A stretch of 43,862 bases of DNA. It comes from a virus. The stretch's first letter is position 1. Each line of letters starts with the position of its first letter. A program made the position numbers and the translations under genes. Where the stretch lies: IMG/VR virus record IMGVR_UViG_3300047359_000869, positions 1-43,862 of that record; one strand, given 5' to 3'. Shown in pieces: positions 7,928 through 16,331 of the stretch. A model generated the notes under the pieces. It was not told the DNA's origin. It was given only the letters and a program-made list of their open reading frames with translations, and did no database searches.

Positions 7928-8883
7928 AGTTGTACCTTTGGTATTTTATTATCTGCACTACTAACACACGTATCAGTTACACACTTAGATGGTGTCTTAA
8001 ACAGCGTAAAACCGTCTTTAAGCGTACCTAGAGGTTCATCGCTACAACTGTAAGCTCTTTTAACTTCATCGCCACGTATGATGCAACTTTGATATCCTGC
8101 GTTACAAGTCCAGCCTTTAAACTTATTAAAGCCAAATGCATTTAATCTTTCTGCTTGGTCAAGTTCGTATTCTATTCCATCATTTGCTTTGAGCCTAACT
8201 TGTGCGGTTTGTTGCTCTGATTCTGTTTGTAGGATTTTTGTTTGTTCTTCCGTGTAACCACTGACCACAAATGACGCAGTTGGGTCGCTTTGTGGCTTAA
8301 GAGTAACATGTATTCCTCTATCAATAAATCGTAATGATCTTTCATAATATTCCTTCCATAGATCGGGTACCATAACTTGATTGATTGTTACTAGTACTCC
8401 TTCTTTCATAAGCTGTAAACACTTGTCTCCAAACTCTTGTTCATTTGCAAACTCTGCATGGAAACTTGCTGTAATACTTCTACGTTGTAATCCTTTAGTT
8501 GCTTCTAACCATTTGTTCCACCATTTACTTCCTGGTGATAAATTTGTAGTCATATGTAAACTTTGATATTCTGGTGCTGTATCACTACAGTAATGCTCTA
8601 TGAGCTCCCCAAAGTCTTTATATGCTGTTGGTTCTCCTCCGCTAAAACTAAAATGAAATTGTGTATACCCATTGTCTCTTGCTTGACTTTTTATTTCATC
8701 AATAGTACTTTTATATAAACTTAATTCTTGATGGTCAGGCTTATCTGTATTTGCATAAGGCCAACAGTAGCTACATTTATAATTACAAAAACGTCCAAGT
8801 ATCCAACTAACATTAAACAACGGATTGTCTAACATTGTTTTTTGTCCTAAAGACGTTATGTTATTAAAAGGAATCGTTTGCAT
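7924..8883 (-). CDS. Radical SAM enzyme with C-terminal SPASM/twitch-like cysteines
   Basis: The 319-residue protein has CNYKCSYC (C33, C37, C40) and GGEP at 82-85. The C-terminal region has GWTCNAG followed by further cysteines (QSC, YSCSD, SKC, DTC), fitting an auxiliary iron-sulfur site. It has the same length and architecture as the enzyme at 3117-4076, with matching VSW-I/T-L and F-x-GW-x-C-x-AG segments, so the two are paralogues within one cassette. Its start overlaps the end of the GT-A-like gene by 20 bases, and its end overlaps the membrane-protein gene by 4. Members with this layout activate peptides or sugars; the substrate is unknown. Confidence 0.9.
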   Translation of the reverse strand: MQTIPFNNITSLGQKTMLDNPLFNVSWILGRFCNYKCSYCWPYANTDKPDHQELSLYKSTIDEIKSQARDNGYTQFHFSFSGGEPTAYKDFGELIEHYCSDTAPEYQSLHMTTNLSPGSKWWNKWLEATKGLQRRSITASFHAEFANEQEFGDKCLQLMKEGVLVTINQVMVPDLWKEYYERSLRFIDRGIHVTLKPQSDPTASFVVSGYTEEQTKILQTESEQQTAQVRLKANDGIEYELDQAERLNAFGFNKFKGWTCNAGYQSCIIRGDEVKRAYSCSDEPLGTLKDGFTLFKTPSKCVTDTCVSSADNKIPKVQL

Positions 8884-9535
8884 ACTGTAGTTCTAACCAT
8901 TCAAAATCGTTTATTAACCCCAAATCAGCGCCGTCAGAAAGGCCAAACTGCATACCAGCATTAGCACCTCGTAACGCATATCTACTATGTATTCCATCAG
9001 CATGAGTAGTCCAAGTTTTAAGTCGTTCATTTGTTTCTTCCTCTAGTTGTCCTTGTATTGTTTTACTTGCCAGCTTTGCACATTCTCTAAACGCACCACG
9101 CCATGTACTTAATGGATCTGTGTTGAACGCAGTAATGTTACTAACTTCTGGCATTGCTTTAAATTTATCACTAATACTAGTAGTCATATCATTTGTTGTA
9201 GTGTCCATCTTTAGTGTAAGCATACGTGGTAATAACTTAACTCCACCATATCCATACTCTAATCCGTTAACAGGATTTCTTGCTCTCCACACATGAACAC
9301 AATCTAAATCGTAACTACTAACTTCGTGATCAAATTTAAAATCGTCTACTATCTGGGCGTCACCATCTACAACCCAAAACATTTTTGTAAAACATTTTTT
9401 AGCACCTGCTACGTGTGCTTGGTGAATTCCTTTAACATCTTTAACACGCTTTGCCATCGGATATTGTTGTTTAAGTTTATCCCAATTACTATCAGCGTTT
9501 GCTTCACCGTAACTTATAAAAACAATATCATACAT
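8864..9535 (-). CDS. GT-A-type glycosyltransferase-like protein
   Basis: The 223-residue protein begins with a Rossmann-like strand (YDIVFISYGEAN). D57-G-D59 in FWVVDGDA is the metal/nucleotide-sugar binding DxD of GT-A glycosyltransferases. It is a paralogue of the 294-residue protein at 16328-17212. Shared stretches include the I-V/I-F-I/L-SY start, P-x-AKRV, VDGD, NGL-x-YG-x-G and WR-x-x-FRE. At 223 residues it is shorter than most GT-A enzymes, so acceptor-binding parts may be reduced. It overlaps the SGNH hydrolase gene (8 bases) and a radical SAM gene (20 bases). Donor and acceptor are unknown. Confidence 0.7.
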   Translation of the reverse strand: MYDIVFISYGEANADSNWDKLKQQYPMAKRVKDVKGIHQAHVAGAKKCFTKMFWVVDGDAQIVDDFKFDHEVSSYDLDCVHVWRARNPVNGLEYGYGGVKLLPRMLTLKMDTTTNDMTTSISDKFKAMPEVSNITAFNTDPLSTWRGAFRECAKLASKTIQGQLEEETNERLKTWTTHADGIHSRYALRGANAGMQFGLSDGADLGLINDFEWLELQYANDSF

Positions 9536-10436
9536 GTGGTGCTATCTCGTTAGCTAGTTCCTCTTGTATTAATCTATCTACATGACAGTTATCTGGGAAC
9601 CTGTCGCTGTCTGTCATAATTTTAATTACTTTTTCGTATTCGTCAACTATAGTTTTAAACTCTGTATCTTCACCTTCTGGTATATGAGGAATATTAAGTT
9701 CAGGTTTTTGTCTAGCAAACATACGTAAACTCTCTGCCGCATTTTCTGTTAGGTCTGGTCTACGTCTACGAACATTTTCTGCTGTACCCCAACTACTAAT
9801 TAATGGTACTGGTCTTCCTATTATTTTATCCATCCACTCACGATGTACATATTTTATAAAAGTATACTTACTAATATCTTTAGGTAGTTTACCCCAACCT
9901 TCAATTACTAACCAAGGTATACCTGTTTGCTCGTAAATTGCTTGTGCGCCATCTAATGCTATTGTAAGTAATTCATCACTTATCTCTTTAATGCTATTAG
10001 CATTTTTAATTTTATCTTCGCTTTGATCGTAATACTTTTGCAAGTCATATAGTCCTGCTTCATCTGGCCATAAACTTCTTTTTAAATCTCTACAAGGCTC
10101 AGTAAGCATCCATATGATTAAATCAGGTTTATAAAATACTGGACTAGTAAAACAAGGTGCAAGACCTAATGCTTCTTCAACTTTAAAAATTGCTTCAAAG
10201 TTACCTGATCCACCAAACGCATAGTTGGCAGTAGCATGACCCATTTGATCTAAGTTGTAACCAAATCCTGGCCATACAACTTGAAAAGGCTTAGGTGCAG
10301 AACCTTCTAAATATTTGTCTTTATTCCACGGTTGAAATAGTTCTGGGTGTTTAGGATTTGCACAAGCAGGTCCTGGAATAATAGTTCCCCACTCACCTAG
10401 TGCATTACTGTCACCAACAATTAAAATTTTCTTCAT
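9528..10436 (-). CDS. SGNH/GDSL hydrolase-like protein
   Basis: The 302-residue protein shows the blocks of the SGNH superfamily: block I VGDSNALGEWG at the N-terminus with the nucleophile serine at position 10, a GGSGN block at 75-79 and a C-terminal D282-N-C-H285 giving the Asp-His pair. Such enzymes are esterases or acetyl/acyl transferases acting on carbohydrates and lipids. There is no signal peptide, so action is cytoplasmic or on assembled particles. The start has GGAA about seven bases upstream and overlaps the nucleotide-sugar dehydrogenase stop by 4 bases. With a sugar dehydrogenase before it and a glycosyltransferase after it, removing or adding an acyl group on a glycan is the likeliest role; this is inference. 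Confidence 0.75.
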   Translation of the reverse strand: MKKILIVGDSNALGEWGTIIPGPACANPKHPELFQPWNKDKYLEGSAPKPFQVVWPGFGYNLDQMGHATANYAFGGSGNFEAIFKVEEALGLAPCFTSPVFYKPDLIIWMLTEPCRDLKRSLWPDEAGLYDLQKYYDQSEDKIKNANSIKEISDELLTIALDGAQAIYEQTGIPWLVIEGWGKLPKDISKYTFIKYVHREWMDKIIGRPVPLISSWGTAENVRRRRPDLTENAAESLRMFARQKPELNIPHIPEGEDTEFKTIVDEYEKVIKIMTDSDRFPDNCHVDRLIQEELANEIAPHV

Positions 10437-11605
10437 CGTGTGTTTCCATAATGGAATACTTCTAACTTTTTAGACTCGAACTCTCTCCAAGGATCAACTA
10501 CAACACTTCCTTCACTAAGATAACAGTAAAGAGTTGGATGTGCTAATAATGCTACGGCTGTAAAAGGACCACGTTGTGGACTAGCCATTGGATCAACTTC
10601 AATACAATGATAGCCTGCTTCTTTACAATAATGTCCTACTAACAAACTATAACTTCCGTCAGTATATGGTACTCCTGGTTTATATGCAATGCCATTTAAC
10701 AAAATAGGTAAAGATCGCTCCTCAGCAATCTTAATCAAATAATTTGCCATATTTTTAGCCTGCACTTCTCTTGCATTCATTATAGCATCAAATATGTCAT
10801 ATTGCAACCCCAAATTTTGAGCCATGTAGCGTAGAGCTATATTATCTCTTGGATGACATGCTCCACCGTCGCCCATTCCTGCTTTCATATAACTTGGACC
10901 CATAATACGCTGATCACTTTTGGCAAGTGCATTAGTTACTACATCAACATTAATGTGTCCTTGCTTTTCTGCAACATCTTGTATCATATTAACTAATCCA
11001 ATTTTTGCACTAATAAATGTATTGTAAAATACTTTGATACATTCGCACTCGTCCCACGTACCAATTTCATAACGTGGATCGTTTTCCATTATAGTTTTGT
11101 AAAAGTCTACTAATTCTTTTGCATCACCTGTAGTACTTCCATCGTCTGTACCAATCATAATCATTTCAGGATTAACCATATCCCAAGCTACTGTACCCAT
11201 AGCAATCAAATAAGGATTATAAACAAATCTAGTATTAGTTACTAGTGGTGCAAATTCTCTACGTACTGTGCCTGGTAATACTGTACTAATTAATACAAGT
11301 AATTGATCTTTATTCATATGCATGTTTGCTTCACGTATGCAATCAATTACAATGTCGTATCCAAAGTCTTTAGGTTCTAAATGAGCCGTAGGTGCTTTGC
11401 CATCATAGTCTGGATGATGTGGAGTAGGTACTGCAATGAATACAATATTTCTATCCTTAACAGCCTCTTTGATACTAGAACAAACTGTTACTTTGTCGCT
11501 CTTAACATTAGCAACATCATACCCTGTTACATCATTCCCCTTTTCGGCAATAACTTCTGCACAAGGTAACCCAAGTTTTCCTATACCAATAAATCCAATC
11601 TTCAC
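10433..11605 (-). CDS. Nucleotide-sugar (UDP-glucose/GDP-mannose family) dehydrogenase
   Basis: I start at GTG 11605 (MKIGFIGIGKLGLP) because GGAG lies six bases upstream; an in-frame TTG at 11617 would overlap that site. The 390-residue protein begins with a GxGxxG NAD-binding loop. It continues through the family's central domain (VFYNTFISAKIG) to a catalytic cysteine, C250, in GGACHPRD, corresponding to the GGxCxPKD of UDP-glucose dehydrogenase relatives. These enzymes oxidise a nucleotide sugar twice to the uronic acid, using NAD. Which sugar is used cannot be told. The gene heads the operon that runs to 2960 and is preceded by a late-promoter-like box. It supplies a sugar donor that the neighbouring glycosyltransferases could use. 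Confidence 0.85.
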   Translation of the reverse strand: MKIGFIGIGKLGLPCAEVIAEKGNDVTGYDVANVKSDKVTVCSSIKEAVKDRNIVFIAVPTPHHPDYDGKAPTAHLEPKDFGYDIVIDCIREANMHMNKDQLLVLISTVLPGTVRREFAPLVTNTRFVYNPYLIAMGTVAWDMVNPEMIMIGTDDGSTTGDAKELVDFYKTIMENDPRYEIGTWDECECIKVFYNTFISAKIGLVNMIQDVAEKQGHINVDVVTNALAKSDQRIMGPSYMKAGMGDGGACHPRDNIALRYMAQNLGLQYDIFDAIMNAREVQAKNMANYLIKIAEERSLPILLNGIAYKPGVPYTDGSYSLLVGHYCKEAGYHCIEVDPMASPQRGPFTAVALLAHPTLYCYLSEGSVVVDPWREFESKKLEVFHYGNTR

Positions 11606-11631
11606 TATGATCTCCAATCATTATATACGTA

Positions 11632-11639
11632 CATAAATA
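11632..11639 (+). promoter_or_regulatory. Putative T4-type late promoter for the rightward gene pair
   Basis: CATAAATA on the plus strand lies 28 bases before the ATG at 11667 and starts the divergent plus-strand pair. A start of transcription near 11645 would give a leader of about 22 bases containing GGAAA. It mirrors the minus-strand box, so both directions may be served by late-type RNA polymerase. Confidence 0.5.
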
Positions 11640-11645
11640 TAGTAG

Positions 11646-11653
11646 TATTTATG
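11646..11653 (-). promoter_or_regulatory. Putative T4-type late promoter for the leftward operon
   Basis: CATAAATA on the minus strand resembles the T4 late promoter TATAAATA at the -10 position. It is 41 bases from the GTG of the nucleotide-sugar dehydrogenase gene. It faces an identical box on the other strand across six bases, forming one inverted repeat (11632-11653). There is no -35 requirement in late promoters. Not proven by transcript data. Confidence 0.5.
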
Positions 11654-11666
11654 GAAAGTTAAACAC

Positions 11667-12953
11667 ATGAAGTTGATTCAAGACTCTATTGCAAAGAATG
11701 ATTATGTAGCTCGACCGCACACTACGCAGTCTATTGAGAAATTAAAAGAAGCTATTAGTGCCGGAAAACACAAGTTAATTGACGCAAGTGCAATACATTG
11801 TTTAATTCAATATCCTGATTGGCATACTGATCTTAACTTGTTTAGATTTGTAAAACCCAAAGCATTAAAACAATTAAAAAACGATCCAAAGTGTTTTTTC
11901 CTTTTTGATACAAGTACAGAAGGCTTTAGTACAATACACGATGTTCCATACTTTGATGTTTTATATTATAGTTGCGAACAAGCAGGTGTTGATCCTGAAA
12001 AAGTTATATTTTTTAGTTCTAACATGTATGACGAAAGTAACATTGTACGTTTTAATATGGAACACAATAAACAAAAATCTATTAAGGTTGTTACGTTTAA
12101 TAACTTTGAATCAATGCTGTTTGGTATAGCCGGTGCTGAAAGTATTGGCGATAGTGTACGACAACAGATTGACGGCGAGACTTGTGACCAGTATGTTGAA
12201 AGACGCATGAAACAAGAAAAACAAGAAGTTGCACAACGCTATAAGGGTAAAATATTTTTAAGTTTAAGTCGTGTTAATAGACCGCACCGTACATTGAGTG
12301 CTTACGAAATTTTTCATAGTGATTTATACTATCACGGATTAGTAAGTCATGATTTGTTTAAAAAGAAAACATTAAAACATTGGCATAGTTATCAAATGCC
12401 AACTGGTTGTAATATATCAGGAAGTGATATTAAAAAGTGGCAGAAGAACGTCCTTCCGCTTACAATCGATACTGATGACTTTATAACTAATCATGCTATG
12501 AGTCTAAGTAGTTACTTGCACCAACAAACATTATTTCAAATAGTAAACGAAACGTTTGCAGAAAATTGGCAAGGTACTAGTTTGTTCTGGAGTGAAAAAA
12601 CTTTTAGAAGTATATATCACTTACAACCTTTCTTAATATTTGGACAACGCCATGCTAATCTAAAACTACAAGATTACGGCTATAAGATCTTTGATAACAA
12701 CTTTGATTATAGCTTTGACGAAGAACACGATACATATAAACGTTGGTCTAAACTTAGAGTAGAAGTTGAAAAACATGTAAATAGAATATCAGCTTTGCCT
12801 ATTACTAAACAGATTGACTGGCGTTGGAGACAAGCTGATCTACTAGCACACAACTTAAAAAATATGGTAGACGAGAATCATACTAAGAGTCAAATGACCG
12901 GCTTAGTTAAATACATGGTAGAGAAAATAAATGAGCAAGAAACTAATACATAA
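11667..12953 (+). CDS. Probable glycosyltransferase-like protein
   Basis: The 428-residue protein has two recognisable parts. Around 195-235 the segment KIFLSLSRVNRPHRT followed by HGLVS resembles an N-R-x-x-R-P-H-R motif. Around 307-361 a conserved block includes FWSEKTFRSIYHLQPFLIFG, then KIFDNNFDYSFDEEHD and KRW. That E-K-T-F ... P-F ... G ... F-D ... Y/F-D-E-x-x-D pattern recurs in phage and bacterial proteins resembling sugar-nucleotide-dependent transferases. There is no DxD or signal peptide, so the assignment rests on pattern memory. It overlaps the next gene by 23 bases, so the pair is probably translated together. Confidence 0.5.
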   Translation: MKLIQDSIAKNDYVARPHTTQSIEKLKEAISAGKHKLIDASAIHCLIQYPDWHTDLNLFRFVKPKALKQLKNDPKCFFLFDTSTEGFSTIHDVPYFDVLYYSCEQAGVDPEKVIFFSSNMYDESNIVRFNMEHNKQKSIKVVTFNNFESMLFGIAGAESIGDSVRQQIDGETCDQYVERRMKQEKQEVAQRYKGKIFLSLSRVNRPHRTLSAYEIFHSDLYYHGLVSHDLFKKKTLKHWHSYQMPTGCNISGSDIKKWQKNVLPLTIDTDDFITNHAMSLSSYLHQQTLFQIVNETFAENWQGTSLFWSEKTFRSIYHLQPFLIFGQRHANLKLQDYGYKIFDNNFDYSFDEEHDTYKRWSKLRVEVEKHVNRISALPITKQIDWRWRQADLLAHNLKNMVDENHTKSQMTGLVKYMVEKINEQETNT

Positions 12954-13803
12954 TACTCCAAAGAGAATTTTTACCTTTGGTTGTAGCTTTACAGGTTATC
13001 AATGGGGTACATGGGCTAATATTATAGGTGTAGAATTTCCCGAAGCAGAGTTTAGAAACTTTGGTCGTAGTGGTGCAGGTAATCAGTATATACACAACAT
13101 GATTATGCAGGCTGATAATGTATACAACTTTACACACGAGGATCTAGTTATTGTACAATGGACTAATGTATGTAGAGAAGATAGATATCTACCTGAAAAA
13201 GACGGATGGCTAGTACCTGGTAATATATTTTCACAAGGTGACTATAATCAAAACTTTATTGAAAACTACTTTAGCGAGTTTGGATCGTATGTTAGAGACT
13301 TTGCACTAATTAAAAGTGCCCACCAATTACTTAAACATCGTTGCAATCATCATATGATTAAGATGTTAGATTTTGAATATTCAAATCAATGGGACTTAAA
13401 ACCAAACCCAGACTTAGATTTACAAACACTTACACATATGTATGAAGAAAGTATAGATCAAATACTACCTAGCTTTTATGCTACGCTGTGGAATAATAAC
13501 TTAGAAGCTAAAATATCAAAAGATAAAAAAATTGTACATAAACTTTTCCATGACGGACATCCTACTCCACTTGAACACTACGACTACTTAAAGAACGTAT
13601 TCAAACATGACTGGAGTGATAAAACTGACAAAGTAGTAGGTGCTACACAAAAGAAATGGGTTAAGTTAATGACAAGTGCATGTTTAGGTCAACCTGGACA
13701 GGGCTTTAGCTTGTATGAAATGAAACAGCGTTGGTTGGATATGTTAAAGTACGAAACTATTATGCGTCCTAATACGCAAATTAATCCGTTAATACGTCAA
13801 TAA
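12931..13803 (+). CDS. SGNH hydrolase-like protein
   Basis: The 290-residue protein has block I TFGCSFTGYQWGTW, with Ser19 as nucleophile in a GCS variant of GDS. GRSGAGN at 45-51 is the oxyanion-type glycine/asparagine block, and D208-G-H210-PTPLEHYDYL is the C-terminal Asp-His block. The family includes carbohydrate esterases and acyltransferases. The start has GAGA about seven bases upstream. It differs in sequence from the SGNH protein at 9528-10436 and is not a recent duplicate. The gene ends tail to tail with the radical SAM gene at 13781, overlapping it by 23 bases. Confidence 0.68.
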   Translation: MSKKLIHNTPKRIFTFGCSFTGYQWGTWANIIGVEFPEAEFRNFGRSGAGNQYIHNMIMQADNVYNFTHEDLVIVQWTNVCREDRYLPEKDGWLVPGNIFSQGDYNQNFIENYFSEFGSYVRDFALIKSAHQLLKHRCNHHMIKMLDFEYSNQWDLKPNPDLDLQTLTHMYEESIDQILPSFYATLWNNNLEAKISKDKKIVHKLFHDGHPTPLEHYDYLKNVFKHDWSDKTDKVVGATQKKWVKLMTSACLGQPGQGFSLYEMKQRWLDMLKYETIMRPNTQINPLIRQ

Positions 13804-14974
13804 GTTCTGGAAACGTTTCGTCAAAAGAACGATTACGTATTTTATCAAAATACATATTTTTAGATTTAAACAAATCATTTGCACTTTGGTCAAACGTTGA
13901 CTTTTGCAAGTAATCAATAACACCATTTACATATCTTAAATGTTCTGTATGCGTTACTGTATTTGCGTATGCTTGTAACTTATCTATTGCTGTGTGTCTT
14001 TGTTCATCTGTTAGTGCATTAAAACTATAATGATTAGGTTCAACAATATTGTAAAGCGTACTATTGTTTACATCAAATCCTTTACCAGACATGTATTCTA
14101 AAAAGTCTACAAGTGTTAGTACATTAAATGCACTTACTACACAATTAAAACTAATAATTACATGCGGACTTTCTTCTTTAATAATTTTTAAGTTCTGTTC
14201 TATAGTTGGCCAGTCAGTACCTTCTCTAATATACTCACCTCTGTTTCCATAGCCGTCAATACTTGCACGTACTTCAACGTGTTTAAAATTATTCCAATAC
14301 TCTGTAATACTTTTCTTCTTAAAAAATAAATTACTTAAATTACTATTATATTGCAGTACAGCATCAGTCTTTTTATTTTCAATCAAATAATCTAAAATAT
14401 CATAATGCTTATCTGTAATAAGAGGCTCACCTCCTGCAAAATAATAATCTTGAATGCCTTTGAGGTATGGCTTAAACTGTTCAAAAAGGTTATCGTTGTT
14501 GTCGCCACCTGCAAAAATGTATACAGGTTTATTTTCACCTTGCTTGTTATCTTCTACAGCCCATGTAGAACTGTAAGTACTACTACAGGTTCTGCATTTA
14601 AAATTACAAATATTACTCCAACGCACATCAAAGTATAACAACTTCATTATATCTAACGAACCGTCAAAATTGGTTTCGTCTTTTATACTAATATGTTGTG
14701 CAAATCTATTATTTTGTGCAATTCTATTGCTTTCTAAACCTGCTTCTTCGTGCTTCCAACATTGTGTACACGCACTAGGCTTTTCGTTGTTTAATAATGC
14801 AAGTCTTAATTTTTTATATTCCTCACTATTCCATATTTCTTCAATAGTGTTGTTACGTGTGTTGCCAAGAGGTTGTCGCCAATCGCCTATACAACAAGGA
14901 AGTACGTTGCCGTCTGGATTAGCATAGAAATGAATCCAAGGAAGTATGCAAAATGTATTACTTTCCGCAGTCAT
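13781..14974 (-). CDS. Radical SAM enzyme with N-terminal twitch domain
   Basis: The 397-residue protein opens with FCILPWIHFYANPDGN, with twitch cysteines C9, C27-C28, C69 and C72. The radical SAM motif CNFKCRTC (C123, C127, C130) and GGEP at 181-184 follow, then a SIDGYG segment and a TFPEL tail. It is the closest relative in the window of the enzyme at 4720-6021. The N-terminal cysteine set predicts a second iron-sulfur cluster. AAGG eight bases upstream of the ATG supports the start. It overlaps the upstream radical SAM gene by 17 bases and the convergent SGNH gene by 23. Substrate unknown. Confidence 0.92.
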   Translation of the reverse strand: MTAESNTFCILPWIHFYANPDGNVLPCCIGDWRQPLGNTRNNTIEEIWNSEEYKKLRLALLNNEKPSACTQCWKHEEAGLESNRIAQNNRFAQHISIKDETNFDGSLDIMKLLYFDVRWSNICNFKCRTCSSTYSSTWAVEDNKQGENKPVYIFAGGDNNDNLFEQFKPYLKGIQDYYFAGGEPLITDKHYDILDYLIENKKTDAVLQYNSNLSNLFFKKKSITEYWNNFKHVEVRASIDGYGNRGEYIREGTDWPTIEQNLKIIKEESPHVIISFNCVVSAFNVLTLVDFLEYMSGKGFDVNNSTLYNIVEPNHYSFNALTDEQRHTAIDKLQAYANTVTHTEHLRYVNGVIDYLQKSTFDQSANDLFKSKNMYFDKIRNRSFDETFPELIDVLTD

Positions 14975-16331
14975 TATAAAAGCCTTCTAGTTCTGGAAAA
15001 GTTTCTACCAAGTTACAGTTACGTCTACGATCAAATTCTTTGAACCAGTTATGAAAATCTCTACGTGCTTGTTCTAGTTTACGTGGTTCATAATGTGTTG
15101 TACGCATATACTCTACTACACGCTTAAACTTTTCATATTCTAATCCTGTAAACTTAGTACGGTCGTTATCGTCTTGGTTGTCTTTAATAAATTGTAAATG
15201 TTTTTCCATATACGGCATGAATTCTTCTTTAGGTAAAATGTTCATGTCATATATGCTTGGTTCTTTTAAATGAGGTGTGTCAAATCTAACACGTTGCCAT
15301 TGTGTAGCATTGTCATCACTATTGTATTTTGTACGCCACTCTAGTATTTTTTCTAATAGTTGCGTAAAACTAGTTACACCAAATATATTAAATGTAATCA
15401 TAAACGTTACAGGCCAGTTTGTATTGCTTAGATAATAATCTAAGTTTTGTTCCCATAACTTAATGTCTAAACCAGTACGTGCATATTCTGCTCTTGGTCC
15501 CCAAGTATCAATACTAGTGTACAATTTAAAACTTTTAATCTTACCTTCTGCTTTTAAACGCTTAACTGTTTCAGTTAGCTTTTCAACTAGCTTAGGCTTA
15601 ACACCCATGTTGCTGTTTACTTCAATTTGTATATGTGGCTTAGGATCGTTGTCTAACTTTTCTAACAGTTTCCAAAAACTTTTATGCATTAACGGCTCAC
15701 CACCTGTAATACGCAAAATGTTTAGTGTCTTACTAAGTTCAGGCCACCATTCCCAGAACGCTTTTACGTATGGATTAGTATCTTCGTCTTTTTGTACTTC
15801 AAACCAATCAATGTCTTGCCTATGTGTGCTTGACATGTCGTATGGTCCATGTTGTTTTATTTCGTTCCAGTACCTACTAGAGGCTTTAGGATGACAGTAT
15901 CCACACTTGAAATTACATTCATTACTAAAACTAATTTCAATATACTCAGGATTTACGTTAAAATCCGCCCCTTTTTGTTTTATTTCCGCTACTCTTTCAG
16001 GTGTGTATATACTTGCAGTTTTAATATGTCTATCACTTATAAAGTCTTTGCCCATTGCTTCAATTTTCCAACAGTAACTACAACCGTCTGGTTTATCTCC
16101 ACATAGCATTTGTTTACGTTGTTCTTTTTTCTCAATAGTATTATGTAACGCACTAGGATTGCCTTCTAATTCTTCTAAAGGAATTTTATGCGGAGCAGGA
16201 TGGTAACAACTATGCGTTTCTCCTGTTGCAAGATAGATAGTTGTGTGATGCCATTTTGCTAAACAGAATGTTGGAGAGGTTTCACTCTCAATTTTAGGCA
16301 TTACTGACTTAATTTTTTCTAATTCATTCAT
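14958..16331 (-). CDS. Radical SAM enzyme with variant N-terminal twitch domain
   Basis: The 457-residue protein has N-terminal cysteines C23, C42, C84 and C87, then CNFKCGYC (C139, C143, C146) and GGEP at 210-213. Unlike its relatives the usual CC pair is SC, leaving the four cysteines needed for one auxiliary cluster, so the substitution shows which cysteine of the pair is probably the ligand. It shares the SID...EYAR segment and ends in ETFPEL near the C-terminus. It is the longest of the four twitch enzymes; the extra length is spread through the barrel and C-terminal part. It overlaps both neighbours by 4-17 bases. Substrate unknown. Confidence 0.9.
   Translation of the reverse strand: MNELEKIKSVMPKIESETSPTFCLAKWHHTTIYLATGETHSCYHPAPHKIPLEELEGNPSALHNTIEKKEQRKQMLCGDKPDGCSYCWKIEAMGKDFISDRHIKTASIYTPERVAEIKQKGADFNVNPEYIEISFSNECNFKCGYCHPKASSRYWNEIKQHGPYDMSSTHRQDIDWFEVQKDEDTNPYVKAFWEWWPELSKTLNILRITGGEPLMHKSFWKLLEKLDNDPKPHIQIEVNSNMGVKPKLVEKLTETVKRLKAEGKIKSFKLYTSIDTWGPRAEYARTGLDIKLWEQNLDYYLSNTNWPVTFMITFNIFGVTSFTQLLEKILEWRTKYNSDDNATQWQRVRFDTPHLKEPSIYDMNILPKEEFMPYMEKHLQFIKDNQDDNDRTKFTGLEYEKFKRVVEYMRTTHYEPRKLEQARRDFHNWFKEFDRRRNCNLVETFPELEGFYNDCGK

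Noticed and set aside
11606-11617. TTG start of the nucleotide-sugar dehydrogenase at 11617
   Set aside because: The GGAG ribosome-binding site lies within the extra codons, and GTG at 11605 is correctly spaced from it.
15463-15894. A 143-codon plus-strand frame opposite a radical SAM gene
   Set aside because: The opposite strand has clear radical SAM cysteines and GGEP. The plus frame has none of a real protein's features.
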